In this document: one piece after another, positions 6,718 to 14,704 of the stretch
How the letters are laid out: each line of letters starts with the position of its first letter
Position numbering within the stretch: the first letter of the stretch is position 1
From: an uncultured Clostridia bacterium
Lineage (GTDB): Bacteria > Bacillota > Clostridia > TANB77 > CAG-508
Direction: 5' to 3'
NCBI GenBank assembly: GCA_934131055.1
Contig: CAKOZB010000011.1
Location: forward strand, 1-19,310
Length of the DNA: 19,310 bases
Position numbers and translations under genes: made by a program
Notes under the pieces: model-generated
Told to the model about the DNA's origin: nothing
Database searches by the model: none
What the model saw: only the letters and a program-made list of their open reading frames with translations

Positions 6718-6930
6718 ATGTGAATAGATAAGCAATGAGACAAAGTAAAATAAAGGTTACTTTTAGAGAAGAATTGTCGTAGGCTGAAAGCAATTCTAAG
6801 CAAACATATTTGAAAAACTACCTCACAGAAAACTCTGGCGAAAGCTTGCTTAGTAAATTAAGTAAAAAATTAGGATGGAACCGTGCATATATGCACTCCT
6901 AAATGTTAAAAGCATTTGGGAGTGTTTTTG
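6718..6930 (+). promoter_or_regulatory. T-box riboswitch (threonyl), upstream of thrS
   Basis: The thrS leader carries the T-box element AGGATGGAACCGTGC (6872-6886). Its AGGA and GTGC pair with TCCT (6897-6900) and GCAC (6893-6896) to make the antiterminator; TGGA in the bulge would pair with the uncharged tRNA acceptor end. The competing terminator is a 12-base-pair stem, 6894-6905 with 6913-6924, followed by five T's. Stem I shows the GA-motif region (GAGACAAAGTAA), and a specifier-like loop AACTACCTC places the codon ACC (Thr) at 6820-6822. Low charged tRNA-Thr would allow readthrough into thrS. The family is well known; the specifier assignment is by analogy with other leaders. Confidence 0.93.
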
Positions 6931-6958
6931 TTTTCCAGATGCAAAAGGAGGATTTTTT

Positions 6959-8884
6959 ATGATAATTACATTAAAAGATGGTAGCAAAAGAGAAGTACAG
7001 GAAGGCATTTCTGTAATAGACCTTGCAAAAGAAATTAGCGAAGGGTTAGCAAGAGTTGCAACTGCAGGAAGAGTAGACGGAAAAGTTGTTGATTTAAGAT
7101 ACAATTTAAACAAAGACTGCAATGTAGAAATTTTAACATTTGATGATGAAGATGGAAAGAAAGCATATTGGCATACAACCTCTCACATAATGGCACAAGC
7201 TATCAAGAGATTATATAAAGATGTTAAGCTTGCAATTGGACCAGCTATAGATGGCGGATTTTACTATGATTTTGATACAGAATATAGATTTTCAGAAGCT
7301 GATTTTGAGAAGATAGAAGCTGAAATGAAAAAAATTATAAAAGAAGATTTACCAATAGAAAGATTTGAACTTCCAAGAAGCGAAGCTATCAAATTAATGA
7401 AAGATGCAGGAGAAGATTATAAGGTAGAATTAATAGAAGACTTACCAGAAGACGAAGTTTTATCATTTTACAAACAAGGTGAATTCACAGATTTATGTGC
7501 AGGCCCTCATTTAATGAGTACTGGAAAAGTAAAATGTGTTAAGTTATTATCAACTTCAGGAGCTTACTGGAGAGGCGACGAAAAAAATAAGATGCTTCAA
7601 AGAATTTATGCTATATCATTCCCAAAGGCAAGCTTGCTTGAAGAACATTTAGCAAAATTAGAAGAAGCAAAACAAAGAGACCACAGAAAATTAGGAAAAG
7701 ACCTAGAACTATTCATGACACATAAATTAGTAGGTTCAGGACTTCCAATGTATTTGCCAAATGGTGCAACAGTAAGAAGATTACTAGAAAGATACATTCA
7801 AGACAAAGAAATAAGAATGGGTTACAAACACGTATACACACCATCACTTGCAAACGTTGAATTATACAAAACATCAGGACACTGGGACCACTACAAAGAA
7901 GATATGTTCCCAGTAATGAAAATGGACAACGAAGAATTAGTATTAAGACCAATGAACTGCCCACATCACATGTTAATATTCAAGAGCAAAATGCGTTCAT
8001 ATAAAGATTTACCAATTAGAATTGGCGAATTAGCACATGATTTCAGATATGAAGACAGTGGAACAGTTTGCGGTATTGAAAGAGTACGTGAAATGTGCCA
8101 AAATGATGCACACTTATTCGTAAGACCAGACCAAATAAAAGATGAAGTTGGAAAAGTTGTAAAATTAATACTAGATGTTTACAAAGACTTTGGATTTAAA
8201 GACTACAAATTTAGATTATCATTAAGAGATAAAAATGACAAACACAAATACTTTGATGATGACGAGATGTGGGACAAGGCAGAAAGTCAACTTCGTGAAA
8301 TTTTAACAGAATTAGGATTAGATTTCTACGAAGCAGAAGGCGAAGCAGCATTCTATGGACCAAAGCTAGATGTACAATTAAAATCAGCAATAGGACATGA
8401 TGTAACAGTTTCAACTTGCCAATTAGACTTCTTATTACCACAAAGATTCGAGCTAGAATACATTGGTGAAGATGGAAAAGCTCACAGACCAGTTGTAATA
8501 CACAGAGCAATACTTGGAACACTAGACAGATTTATGGCATTCTTAATAGAAGAAACAAAAGGAGCATTCCCAACATGGCTTGCACCAGTACAAGTAAAAG
8601 TACTTCCAATATCAGACAAACACCTAGAATATGCAAACAAAGTAAAAGAAGCATTACAAGATAAAGAAGTAAGAGTAGAAGTAGACGATAGAGCAGAAAA
8701 AATCGGATACAAAATACGTGAAGCACAACTTCAAAAAGTTCCATACATGCTAGTTGTTGGAGATAAAGAACAAGAAGCAGGAGAAGTCGGAGTCCGTAAT
8801 AGAAAAGACGGAGACGTTGGGGCAATGAAGCTAGAAGATTTTGTAGAAAAAATAGACGAAGAAATAAAAACATTTGCAAAATAA
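6959..8884 (+). CDS. thrS: Threonine--tRNA ligase
   Basis: This 641-residue class II synthetase has the full bacterial architecture. An N-terminal TGS domain (1-62) precedes the editing domain with HxxxH at H72-H76 and the C180/H184 pair (DLCAGPHL). In the catalytic core the zinc ligands are C334 (RPMNCPHH), H385 and H515 (VIHRAILGTLDRF). The C-terminal anticodon-binding domain runs from about 540 to 641. The frame is open from an ATG at 6875, but that codon lies inside the T-box element. The real start is the ATG at 6959, seven bases after AAAGGAGG (6944-6951), giving a normal length. Control is by the T-box leader. A strong terminator follows. Confidence 0.97.
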   Translation: MIITLKDGSKREVQEGISVIDLAKEISEGLARVATAGRVDGKVVDLRYNLNKDCNVEILTFDDEDGKKAYWHTTSHIMAQAIKRLYKDVKLAIGPAIDGGFYYDFDTEYRFSEADFEKIEAEMKKIIKEDLPIERFELPRSEAIKLMKDAGEDYKVELIEDLPEDEVLSFYKQGEFTDLCAGPHLMSTGKVKCVKLLSTSGAYWRGDEKNKMLQRIYAISFPKASLLEEHLAKLEEAKQRDHRKLGKDLELFMTHKLVGSGLPMYLPNGATVRRLLERYIQDKEIRMGYKHVYTPSLANVELYKTSGHWDHYKEDMFPVMKMDNEELVLRPMNCPHHMLIFKSKMRSYKDLPIRIGELAHDFRYEDSGTVCGIERVREMCQNDAHLFVRPDQIKDEVGKVVKLILDVYKDFGFKDYKFRLSLRDKNDKHKYFDDDEMWDKAESQLREILTELGLDFYEAEGEAAFYGPKLDVQLKSAIGHDVTVSTCQLDFLLPQRFELEYIGEDGKAHRPVVIHRAILGTLDRFMAFLIEETKGAFPTWLAPVQVKVLPISDKHLEYANKVKEALQDKEVRVEVDDRAEKIGYKIREAQLQKVPYMLVVGDKEQEAGEVGVRNRKDGDVGAMKLEDFVEKIDEEIKTFAK

Positions 8885-8895
8885 GAAATATAATC

Positions 8896-8942
8896 AAAAA
8901 GAATACGAACATATAGTAAATGAATATGTTTGTATTCTTTTT
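8896..8942 (+). terminator. Intrinsic terminator after thrS
   Basis: GAATACGAACATA (8901-8913) pairs with TATGTTTGTATTC (8925-8937), with one G-T pair, flanked by A's on the left and followed by seven or more T's. Confidence 0.93.
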
Positions 8943-9004
8943 TTGAAAAATTGGCGTAAGTTTTTATTATAAAATAAATTTTTATAGCATTATTAATAAA
9001 GTTG

Positions 9005-9013
9005 TGATATACT
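9005..9013 (+). promoter_or_regulatory. Extended -10 promoter of the 777-residue gene
   Basis: TGATATACT is an extended -10 (TG-n-TATACT) 39 bases before the start codon. The -35 position (TAGCAT, 8985-8990) is poor, which is tolerated by extended -10 promoters. Confidence 0.55.
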
Positions 9014-9052
9014 AATTCAGTAATTTAATTTGCAAAATTTGGAGGAGCAAAT

Positions 9053-11386
9053 ATGCCAAGGAAAGTAGTAAAAGGTACAACAGAAAACTTAAATATGTTA
9101 AGAGAAAAAGTAGACTATATTGGTTTTGAACTAGGAGAGGTCCCAGAATTTTTAAAGGATTTTGAACCACTTGAATATAGAGTACCAAAAGTTTATGATG
9201 AAACTACATATAAAGTTTATAAGTACGTAAAAATAAAAGATATTGAAATATTAATTACACCAAAGGATAGACTAGATGACTTAGAGGAAAGGTATAAACT
9301 TGCCAGCCCATTATTTACATATATGAAGCCAGAGGCAAACGAAAATCTTGAGAAGTATGCATACTTTTTAAAAATGATAAATCAGACTAGGGTGTCAGAT
9401 ATTCAAGAAATAGAAAAGGAACAAGAAGCTTTTCAAAAAGAGATTCCATTTGATGTGAAATTTGCTAATAATTTTAAGTGGCAAATATTCTATTCTGATT
9501 ATGCGGATAAATATTTTATGCTTGCTTCTACAAACGAAACAGACAATTCACAGATGTTTTATTTATTGAAAAGAAAAATTGAAGAGAACAAAAGCAAAAA
9601 AGATAACACTATTTTTGTGCCTATCAGTAATGAGGAATATTCTGAAGTAATATTAAAAAAATCAGAGATAGAGGATTTAGAAAATTATTTGTGGTTTTTC
9701 ACTAAAAATTGGCCTTCTATATATGAAATAGAAGATGAAGAAGGAAATATTCAGCTCCAAATAGTCGGAGAGACTGTTATATACGATAAAATGACAAGCC
9801 AATATAGAATTATTCTCAAAGATAAAAAAGAAGCTTCAAAATGCTATAAATTAATCAAAGCATTATTCATTTTAGCATATGATTTAAGAAAAGATTATCA
9901 ATTTCAAATAAAGATTGGTGAAAATGGTGGTCTGGATTTCTATTATAATGATGAAAAAATTGAATATGATACTCTACCAGAGTTCTTGAAGAAAGAGTCA
10001 ATTTCCAAGATAAAAGAAAACGAGAGAGTTAAAACTGAGACTAAGGAAGTAAAAGCAGATATCAAAGATTTACAAAAGCAAGAAGAACAGAAGAATCTTG
10101 AATATCTTAGAAAAGAGAAAGAGATTGTTACTTTCTTAGAGTGCAAGAAAACTTTTATGGGAAGAATAAAATATTTCTTTAAGGGAAAGAAAGGTAAGAA
10201 AGACGAAGAAGTTTCGGAGCATTCTGCAAGTAAAGAAAGATTAAAGGATATTTTAAGTCAAGACAAAGAAAATATAGAGCATTTTAAAGATGATGAATTA
10301 GAATCTAAGAGCTATACTGTTGAAGACATTATTAAGATTGGCAAAGAGCTTGATAATAATGTAAAAGACAACAAGAATGCAAAACTAGATTTAAAAGCTT
10401 TGCAAAACAAGGTTGATAATATTGACAGAAAACTGAAGAATGCAACAGAGTTTTTAGAAGAGATAGACGAGCATAAGAAGAGTATATTTGAATTCTGGAA
10501 ATATGCAAACAAAGATGAGTCTAAAATGCTTGCCGAAGGTGAAGCAGCAGAAGAAGAAACAACGAGTACTGGACTTAGAAAAACTTTTGATTATGAAGAA
10601 GATATAGAAAATTTTGCAAGCAAGATAGATAGTCAACAGAGAGAAAAATTAACACATAAAGAACAAGATGCATTATTTGCATCAAACTTTGTGCTAGACG
10701 GAATAAACATAGTATCAAAGGAAAAATTATTAAAAGATGACGAAAACAAGATAGCAAATTTATTACAACAATTAAAAGACGACTACAAGAAAGATATTGA
10801 TAAAATTCGAGAAAAGGATTTCGATATTTTTGGAAATATTAGTCAAGATAAGACAAAAATAAAAACACTAAAAAATAATCAACATAGAGAAGCGGAAAAA
10901 GATAAGTACAAAGTTTTGAATGTAAATTTAAATACAGAGATGGATGTATTTATAGAGAAATTAAAAGAACTTAGACAAATTCTTATAGATGAATCTGAAA
11001 AGATAGAAGTTCCATACGATATATCTTTGTACAAGGCTAGCAACGAAAAGATTGATCCAGATGGATTCGACAAATTTAGTGTAAATCCGTTTGAAACCTT
11101 GGATAATCTAGAGAAAACCTCTACATCTAAAGAAACATATTTATATAAAATCAATGTTCCGGAAAATACAAAGTTAGTCTTTTACTCGAATATAACATTC
11201 TTTGAAAATAACAATCAAACACTTCCTTTAGGAATGGACATATCTCAAGAAGGACTTATAAACATGGATAAATATAAGCTTGAGCTAAAAGGAAAAGACG
11301 AATTTAATATAAATATTTTCAAGAACGAATTTGATAATTTTGTAAAGAATGTGAAGGTGTATGAGTATAATTTGACAAGCAGATAA
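9053..11386 (+). CDS. Large coiled-coil protein of unknown function
   Basis: I do not recognise this 777-residue protein. It has no signal peptide or membrane span, so it should be cytosolic. Residues 1-315 look globular and mixed alpha/beta, with aromatic-rich blocks such as FKWQIFYSDYADKYFML (141-157) and a Trp-rich LENYLWFFTKNWPSIYEIED (209-228). Residues about 316-365, 395-480 and 560-650 are charged Lys/Glu heptad-like coiled coil. A very basic patch, MGRIKYFFKGKKGKK (369-383), interrupts the first two. The C-terminus (about 690-777) returns to a beta-rich fold (TYLYKINVPENTKLVFYSNI). The ATG follows TTTGGAGGAG with good spacing. The promoter is its own, and no terminator separates it from deoB, so readthrough is possible. 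A structural or scaffolding role is a guess only. Confidence 0.8.
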   Translation: MPRKVVKGTTENLNMLREKVDYIGFELGEVPEFLKDFEPLEYRVPKVYDETTYKVYKYVKIKDIEILITPKDRLDDLEERYKLASPLFTYMKPEANENLEKYAYFLKMINQTRVSDIQEIEKEQEAFQKEIPFDVKFANNFKWQIFYSDYADKYFMLASTNETDNSQMFYLLKRKIEENKSKKDNTIFVPISNEEYSEVILKKSEIEDLENYLWFFTKNWPSIYEIEDEEGNIQLQIVGETVIYDKMTSQYRIILKDKKEASKCYKLIKALFILAYDLRKDYQFQIKIGENGGLDFYYNDEKIEYDTLPEFLKKESISKIKENERVKTETKEVKADIKDLQKQEEQKNLEYLRKEKEIVTFLECKKTFMGRIKYFFKGKKGKKDEEVSEHSASKERLKDILSQDKENIEHFKDDELESKSYTVEDIIKIGKELDNNVKDNKNAKLDLKALQNKVDNIDRKLKNATEFLEEIDEHKKSIFEFWKYANKDESKMLAEGEAAEEETTSTGLRKTFDYEEDIENFASKIDSQQREKLTHKEQDALFASNFVLDGINIVSKEKLLKDDENKIANLLQQLKDDYKKDIDKIREKDFDIFGNISQDKTKIKTLKNNQHREAEKDKYKVLNVNLNTEMDVFIEKLKELRQILIDESEKIEVPYDISLYKASNEKIDPDGFDKFSVNPFETLDNLEKTSTSKETYLYKINVPENTKLVFYSNITFFENNNQTLPLGMDISQEGLINMDKYKLELKGKDEFNINIFKNEFDNFVKNVKVYEYNLTSR

Positions 11387-11424
11387 TAAAAGAGTTGGGA
11401 AAGAATCAAATTTTGGCAAGGAAA

Positions 11425-11532
11425 ATGAATTCAAAAGGTAAGGGAGCATATGTGGTGTATGTGACCGTGGTTTTAATAAAATTTGACGTAGCAAAAATTG
11501 TGATTATTTGCCAACGGAAAGGAAAAGTATGA
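11425..11532 (+). CDS. Possible 35-residue leader ORF overlapping the deoB start
   Basis: An ATG at 11425 opens 35 codons. The TGA stop (11530-11532) overlaps the first deoB ATG in an ATGA junction, the form seen in translationally coupled genes. The peptide is hydrophobic in the middle (AYVVYVTVVLIKFDVAKIVI) and basic at both ends. Its only ribosome binding site, AAGGA (11418-11422), is just two bases from the ATG, which is too close. It may be a leader peptide, a small membrane protein or a chance frame; I lean to chance. Confidence 0.22.
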   Translation: MNSKGKGAYVVYVTVVLIKFDVAKIVIICQRKGKV

Positions 11533-12707
11533 TGGACAGAGTAATCATAATGGTACTTGACGGCTTCGGTGTAGGAGAGGCTCCAGATGCAAACAAGTAT
11601 GGAGATGAAGGAAGCAATACACTTGATGGAATATACAATAATACGTCTTTAAATATTCCAAATATGGCTAAATTAGGGCTATATAACATAGACGGAGTTA
11701 AGGTTGGAGAAAAACAAGAAAATACAATAGGAGCATATGGAAAGGCACAAGAACAAGCAGATGGAAAGAACAGTCCAGTAGGGCATTGGGAGATGTCTGG
11801 TTATATCAAGCATCCTGCTTTTACAACATATCCAAATGCATTTCCTAAAAAATTGATTGATGAATTTATAGAGAAAACTGGGGTAAAAGGAGTTTTATGC
11901 AATGAAGTTGGCTCTGGAACAGAAATTTTAAAACGCTTCGGAGAAGAACACATAAAAACAGGATATCCTATAATATACACATCAGCAGACAGCGTATTTC
12001 AGATAGCAGCACATGAAGATGTAATTCCAGTAGAAAAACTATACGAAATTTGTAGAATTACAAGAAAAATTCTAGATAACCCAGAATACAATGTTGGAAC
12101 TGTAATTGCAAGACCATTTGTTGGAGATAAGACAGAAAATTTTACAAGAACCTACAACAGAAAAGACTTTGAGTCTAATACTTTTGGTAAAACAATGTTA
12201 GATGTAATGCATGAGAATGGTACAAACGTTGTAGCAATAGGAAAAATAGAAGATTTATTCAGTGGCAGGGGAATAGACAAAGCAATACACACAAATGGAA
12301 ATGCTGACGGAATAGAAAAGACACTCGAAGAAATAAATAAAGATACTAAAGGCTTGATATTTACAAACCTTGTAGATACAGACATGTTGTATGGACACCG
12401 AAATAATATTGAAGGATATGCAAGAGCACTAGAATATTTTGATTCAAAATTACTAGAAATAATGAGCAACATGAGAGAAAAGGACATGCTTATAATAACA
12501 GGAGACCATGGAAATGATCCAAGTACTCCAAGTACAGACCATTCTAGAGAATATACTCCAATATTGGTATATGGAAAGAATATAAAAGAAAATGTGAATC
12601 TGGGAATAAGAAGCACATTTGCAGATATTTCTGCAACAATATTAGATATGTTAGACTTACCAAAACTTGAAAATGGTATAAGCTTTAGAAAAGAAATAGA
12701 AAAATAA
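11529..12707 (+). CDS. deoB: Phosphopentomutase
   Basis: This 392-residue alkaline-phosphatase-superfamily enzyme interconverts (deoxy)ribose 1-phosphate and 5-phosphate in nucleoside salvage. Metal and phosphate ligands are visible in order: VLDGFGVGEAPDA at the N-terminus (D11), the nucleophile region GSNTLDGI, VGHWEMSG in the cap, LVDTDMLYGHRNN (Asp and His ligands), and GDHGNDPSTPSTDHSREYTP near the C-terminus (Asp-His and the last His). An in-frame TTG at 11508 exists, but AAAGG at 11518-11522 favours the ATG at 11529 or the adjacent ATG at 11532. I see no clear promoter in the 142-base gap, so it may be read with the gene at 9053. A bidirectional terminator follows. Confidence 0.95.
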   Translation: MMDRVIIMVLDGFGVGEAPDANKYGDEGSNTLDGIYNNTSLNIPNMAKLGLYNIDGVKVGEKQENTIGAYGKAQEQADGKNSPVGHWEMSGYIKHPAFTTYPNAFPKKLIDEFIEKTGVKGVLCNEVGSGTEILKRFGEEHIKTGYPIIYTSADSVFQIAAHEDVIPVEKLYEICRITRKILDNPEYNVGTVIARPFVGDKTENFTRTYNRKDFESNTFGKTMLDVMHENGTNVVAIGKIEDLFSGRGIDKAIHTNGNADGIEKTLEEINKDTKGLIFTNLVDTDMLYGHRNNIEGYARALEYFDSKLLEIMSNMREKDMLIITGDHGNDPSTPSTDHSREYTPILVYGKNIKENVNLGIRSTFADISATILDMLDLPKLENGISFRKEIEK

Positions 12708-12709
12708 TA

Positions 12710-12750
12710 AAAAGCTGATATATGTTACTAAAACAATATATCAGCTTTTT
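12710..12750. terminator. Bidirectional terminator between deoB and the 12758 gene
   Basis: AGCTGATATAT (12713-12723) pairs perfectly with ATATATCAGCT (12736-12746), with A's on the left and T's on the right. It serves both converging genes. Confidence 0.93.
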
Positions 12751-12757
12751 TATGAAT

Positions 12758-13609
12758 TTATTTTATATCTTCTTTTACAACTCCTGGTTGTTCCAACAAT
12801 TCTGGCTTCTTTAAATATTTAGACAATTGTTTAAAAGAAGTTGCATAATAATAACCATCGCAAATTCTTTCATCACCAACAAAGGCTATGGTAATACATT
12901 TTTCTTCATGCATTTCATCATCATCATAAATATAACTTTTCTTCTTTTTGCCCATTGCAAAAAATAAACTTGTTGTACCAAAATTGTATAAATGATGATA
13001 AATGCTATCAATTCCTAAAGATCCAACATTAGTTAAAAATACGCTAGTATGGAATGGACTAGCTGAAATAATTGACTTTGGAACTGCTCCATGCTTGTCT
13101 AAAAATTTAAGTAGTTTAAAGGCAGCTCTAATAAATCCATTTGGCACAATACTAAAGGTTTTTGCCAATGCATCTGTATTATTAGAGGTACTGTAATCTT
13201 TGTTTTGTTCTATTGCATTATCAAGTTTCTCTTTTATTTCGAAAATATTTTCAGTTCCTGTAAAAGGCAATTTTATTGTTGTTTCTTGTCCTTCATCAGC
13301 AAAACTCTTCTTTATTGCTAAAGAAACAAATATTTGATTTCTAGCATATAGGCTACCATTCATTGCAAACCTATTTAAATAAGGCCTTTCGGCAATGATT
13401 CTTACTATAGCTGCATAAATTATATTCATGTAAGAAAGCTTAATTCCTTCTTTAGCCTTTCTATCAATATATTCGTCTAATTCCTTTAATTTAATATCTT
13501 GCTTAAAATAAACTTGTGCATCGTTTCTTTCCAACATTACACAAGGTATAACTCTAAAAAACGGTGGAACAGTTTTTAATTTCCTGCCGTCACTTCTGTG
13601 TCCAAACAT
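12758..13609 (-). CDS. Stand-alone CAT/E2-like acyltransferase-fold protein, catalytic His replaced
   Basis: This 283-residue cytosolic protein resembles the catalytic domain of 2-oxoacid dehydrogenase E2 / chloramphenicol acetyltransferase. Visible features are the N-terminal strand FFRVIPCVMLERNDAQVYF, the helix LSYMNIIYAAIVRIIAERPYLNRF (58-81), SVFLTNVGSLGID (189-201) and the C-terminal VGDERICDGYYYA (244-256). That last block aligns with the family's D-H-R-x-x-D-G active-site motif. The catalytic His is Glu247 here, while D246, R248, D251 and G252 are kept. There is no lipoyl or peripheral-subunit-binding domain and no pyruvate dehydrogenase genes nearby. It is either a non-acyltransferase member or uses another mechanism. 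The ATG at 13609 follows AAAGGGGAG. I am sure of the fold, not of the function. Confidence 0.75.
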   Translation of the reverse strand: MFGHRSDGRKLKTVPPFFRVIPCVMLERNDAQVYFKQDIKLKELDEYIDRKAKEGIKLSYMNIIYAAIVRIIAERPYLNRFAMNGSLYARNQIFVSLAIKKSFADEGQETTIKLPFTGTENIFEIKEKLDNAIEQNKDYSTSNNTDALAKTFSIVPNGFIRAAFKLLKFLDKHGAVPKSIISASPFHTSVFLTNVGSLGIDSIYHHLYNFGTTSLFFAMGKKKKSYIYDDDEMHEEKCITIAFVGDERICDGYYYATSFKQLSKYLKKPELLEQPGVVKEDIK

Positions 13610-13638
13610 TATTTTTCTCCCCTTTATTTGATATATCT

Positions 13639-13667
13639 ATTTTACGCTGAATGACGAAAAATGTCAA
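13639..13667 (-). promoter_or_regulatory. Sigma-A promoter of the CAT/E2-like gene
   Basis: On the minus strand, consensus TTGACA (13662-13667), a 17-base spacer and TAAAAT (13639-13644) lie 30 bases before the start. Confidence 0.85.
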
Positions 13668-13686
13668 ATAATATTGAATGAAAAAA

Positions 13687-13715
13687 TTGACAAATGGGTA
13701 GGAATGGTTTATTGT
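13687..13715 (+). promoter_or_regulatory. Sigma-A promoter of the radical SAM gene
   Basis: TTGACA (13687-13692), a 17-base spacer and TATTGT (13710-13715). It is back-to-back with the minus-strand promoter, the two -35 boxes being only 19 bases apart. Confidence 0.75.
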
Positions 13716-13750
13716 AGTATTAGTTTGAACTTAAAATGGAGGAATATAAA

Positions 13751-14635
13751 ATGTTAGAGGAACTAAGACAATGTGAAGTCTGTCCTTTTAGATGTAAAGT
13801 AAATAGATTGGAAGGGAAAATAGGAAAATGTGGTTGTAATGATAAGATAAAAATTGCATTAGCATCATTACATTATTATGAAGAGCCATGCATAAGTGGA
13901 AAGAATGGTTCTGGTACAGTGTTCTTTTCGAATTGTAACTTGAATTGCTTATTCTGCCAAAATTATAAAATAAGTCAAGAAGGAAAGGGAATAGAAGTTT
14001 CTATAGAAGAACTAGCTGATATTTTTTTAGAACAGCAGAAAAATGGAGCAAATAATATAAATTTAGTAACACCAACCATGTATGCATATCAAATAATAGA
14101 AACTCTAAAAATTGCAAAATCTAAAGGACTTATAATTCCAGTAATATATAACACAAATGGTTATGAAAATGTGGAAACAATAAAGGCTCTGAAAGGATAT
14201 ATAGATGTTTATTTACCAGATTTAAAATATTATTCTAATGAAATTGCTGTAAAATATTCAAAAGCACCAAACTATTTTGAAATAGCAACAAAGGCAATTT
14301 TAGAAATGATTAATCAAGTGGGAACTCCGGAGTTTGACAAAAATGGATTAATAAAAAAAGGTGTAATAATAAGACATTTAGTACTTCCAGGACACATTCA
14401 AAATTCGAAACACATATTAAAATGGTTAAAAGAAAATGTAAATTCAAGAGCATATGTGAGTGTAATGGCACAATATTTTCCAACATATAAGGCCAAAGAA
14501 GATAAGTATTTAAATAGAAAATTAACAAACAAAGAATATTCAGAAATAGAGCAATATTTATATCTGTTGGATATAGAGAATGGATATATGCAAGATTTAG
14601 GAAAACATGAAGAAGAGTATGTACCAGATTTTTAA
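13751..14635 (+). CDS. PflX-like radical SAM protein (PFL-activating-enzyme relative)
   Basis: This 294-residue protein carries the radical SAM cluster motif C-x3-C-x2-C as C62-NLN-C66-LF-C69 (SNCNLNCLFCQN). The N-terminus has a Cys set (C8, C11, C15, C27, C29) typical of the COG1313/PflX group, which might bind a further metal centre. Later blocks NINLVTPTMYAYQI, VIYNTNGYE, YLPDLKYY and IRHLVLPGHIQN fit the PflA-like barrel. The substrate is unknown; no pyruvate formate-lyase or glycyl radical enzyme is nearby. An upstream ATG at 13736 is in frame, but the bases after it (GGAGGA, 13740-13745) are the ribosome binding site for the ATG at 13751, which I take as the start. Confidence 0.88.
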   Translation: MLEELRQCEVCPFRCKVNRLEGKIGKCGCNDKIKIALASLHYYEEPCISGKNGSGTVFFSNCNLNCLFCQNYKISQEGKGIEVSIEELADIFLEQQKNGANNINLVTPTMYAYQIIETLKIAKSKGLIIPVIYNTNGYENVETIKALKGYIDVYLPDLKYYSNEIAVKYSKAPNYFEIATKAILEMINQVGTPEFDKNGLIKKGVIIRHLVLPGHIQNSKHILKWLKENVNSRAYVSVMAQYFPTYKAKEDKYLNRKLTNKEYSEIEQYLYLLDIENGYMQDLGKHEEEYVPDF

Positions 14636-14642
14636 AATTTGA

Positions 14643-14671
14643 TTGAAAATAATTTGTTCATAATATATAAT
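14643..14671 (+). promoter_or_regulatory. Sigma-A promoter of the thioesterase gene
   Basis: TTGAAA (14643-14648), a 17-base spacer and a perfect TATAAT (14666-14671), eight bases after the radical SAM stop codon. The thioesterase therefore has its own start of transcription. Confidence 0.82.
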
Positions 14672-14704
14672 AATGATAGATAGATTATTAGAAAGAGGCA
14701 GAAA

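Noticed and set aside
6578..6793. Leftward 71-codon frame upstream of thrS
   Set aside because: It is antisense to the thrS promoter and the T-box stem I, has no ribosome binding site, and overlaps the small gene's promoter.
6875..6958. Longer thrS frame starting at an upstream ATG
   Set aside because: That ATG is inside the T-box element and upstream of the terminator hairpin; the ATG at 6959 has the proper ribosome binding site and gives the normal ThrRS N-terminus.
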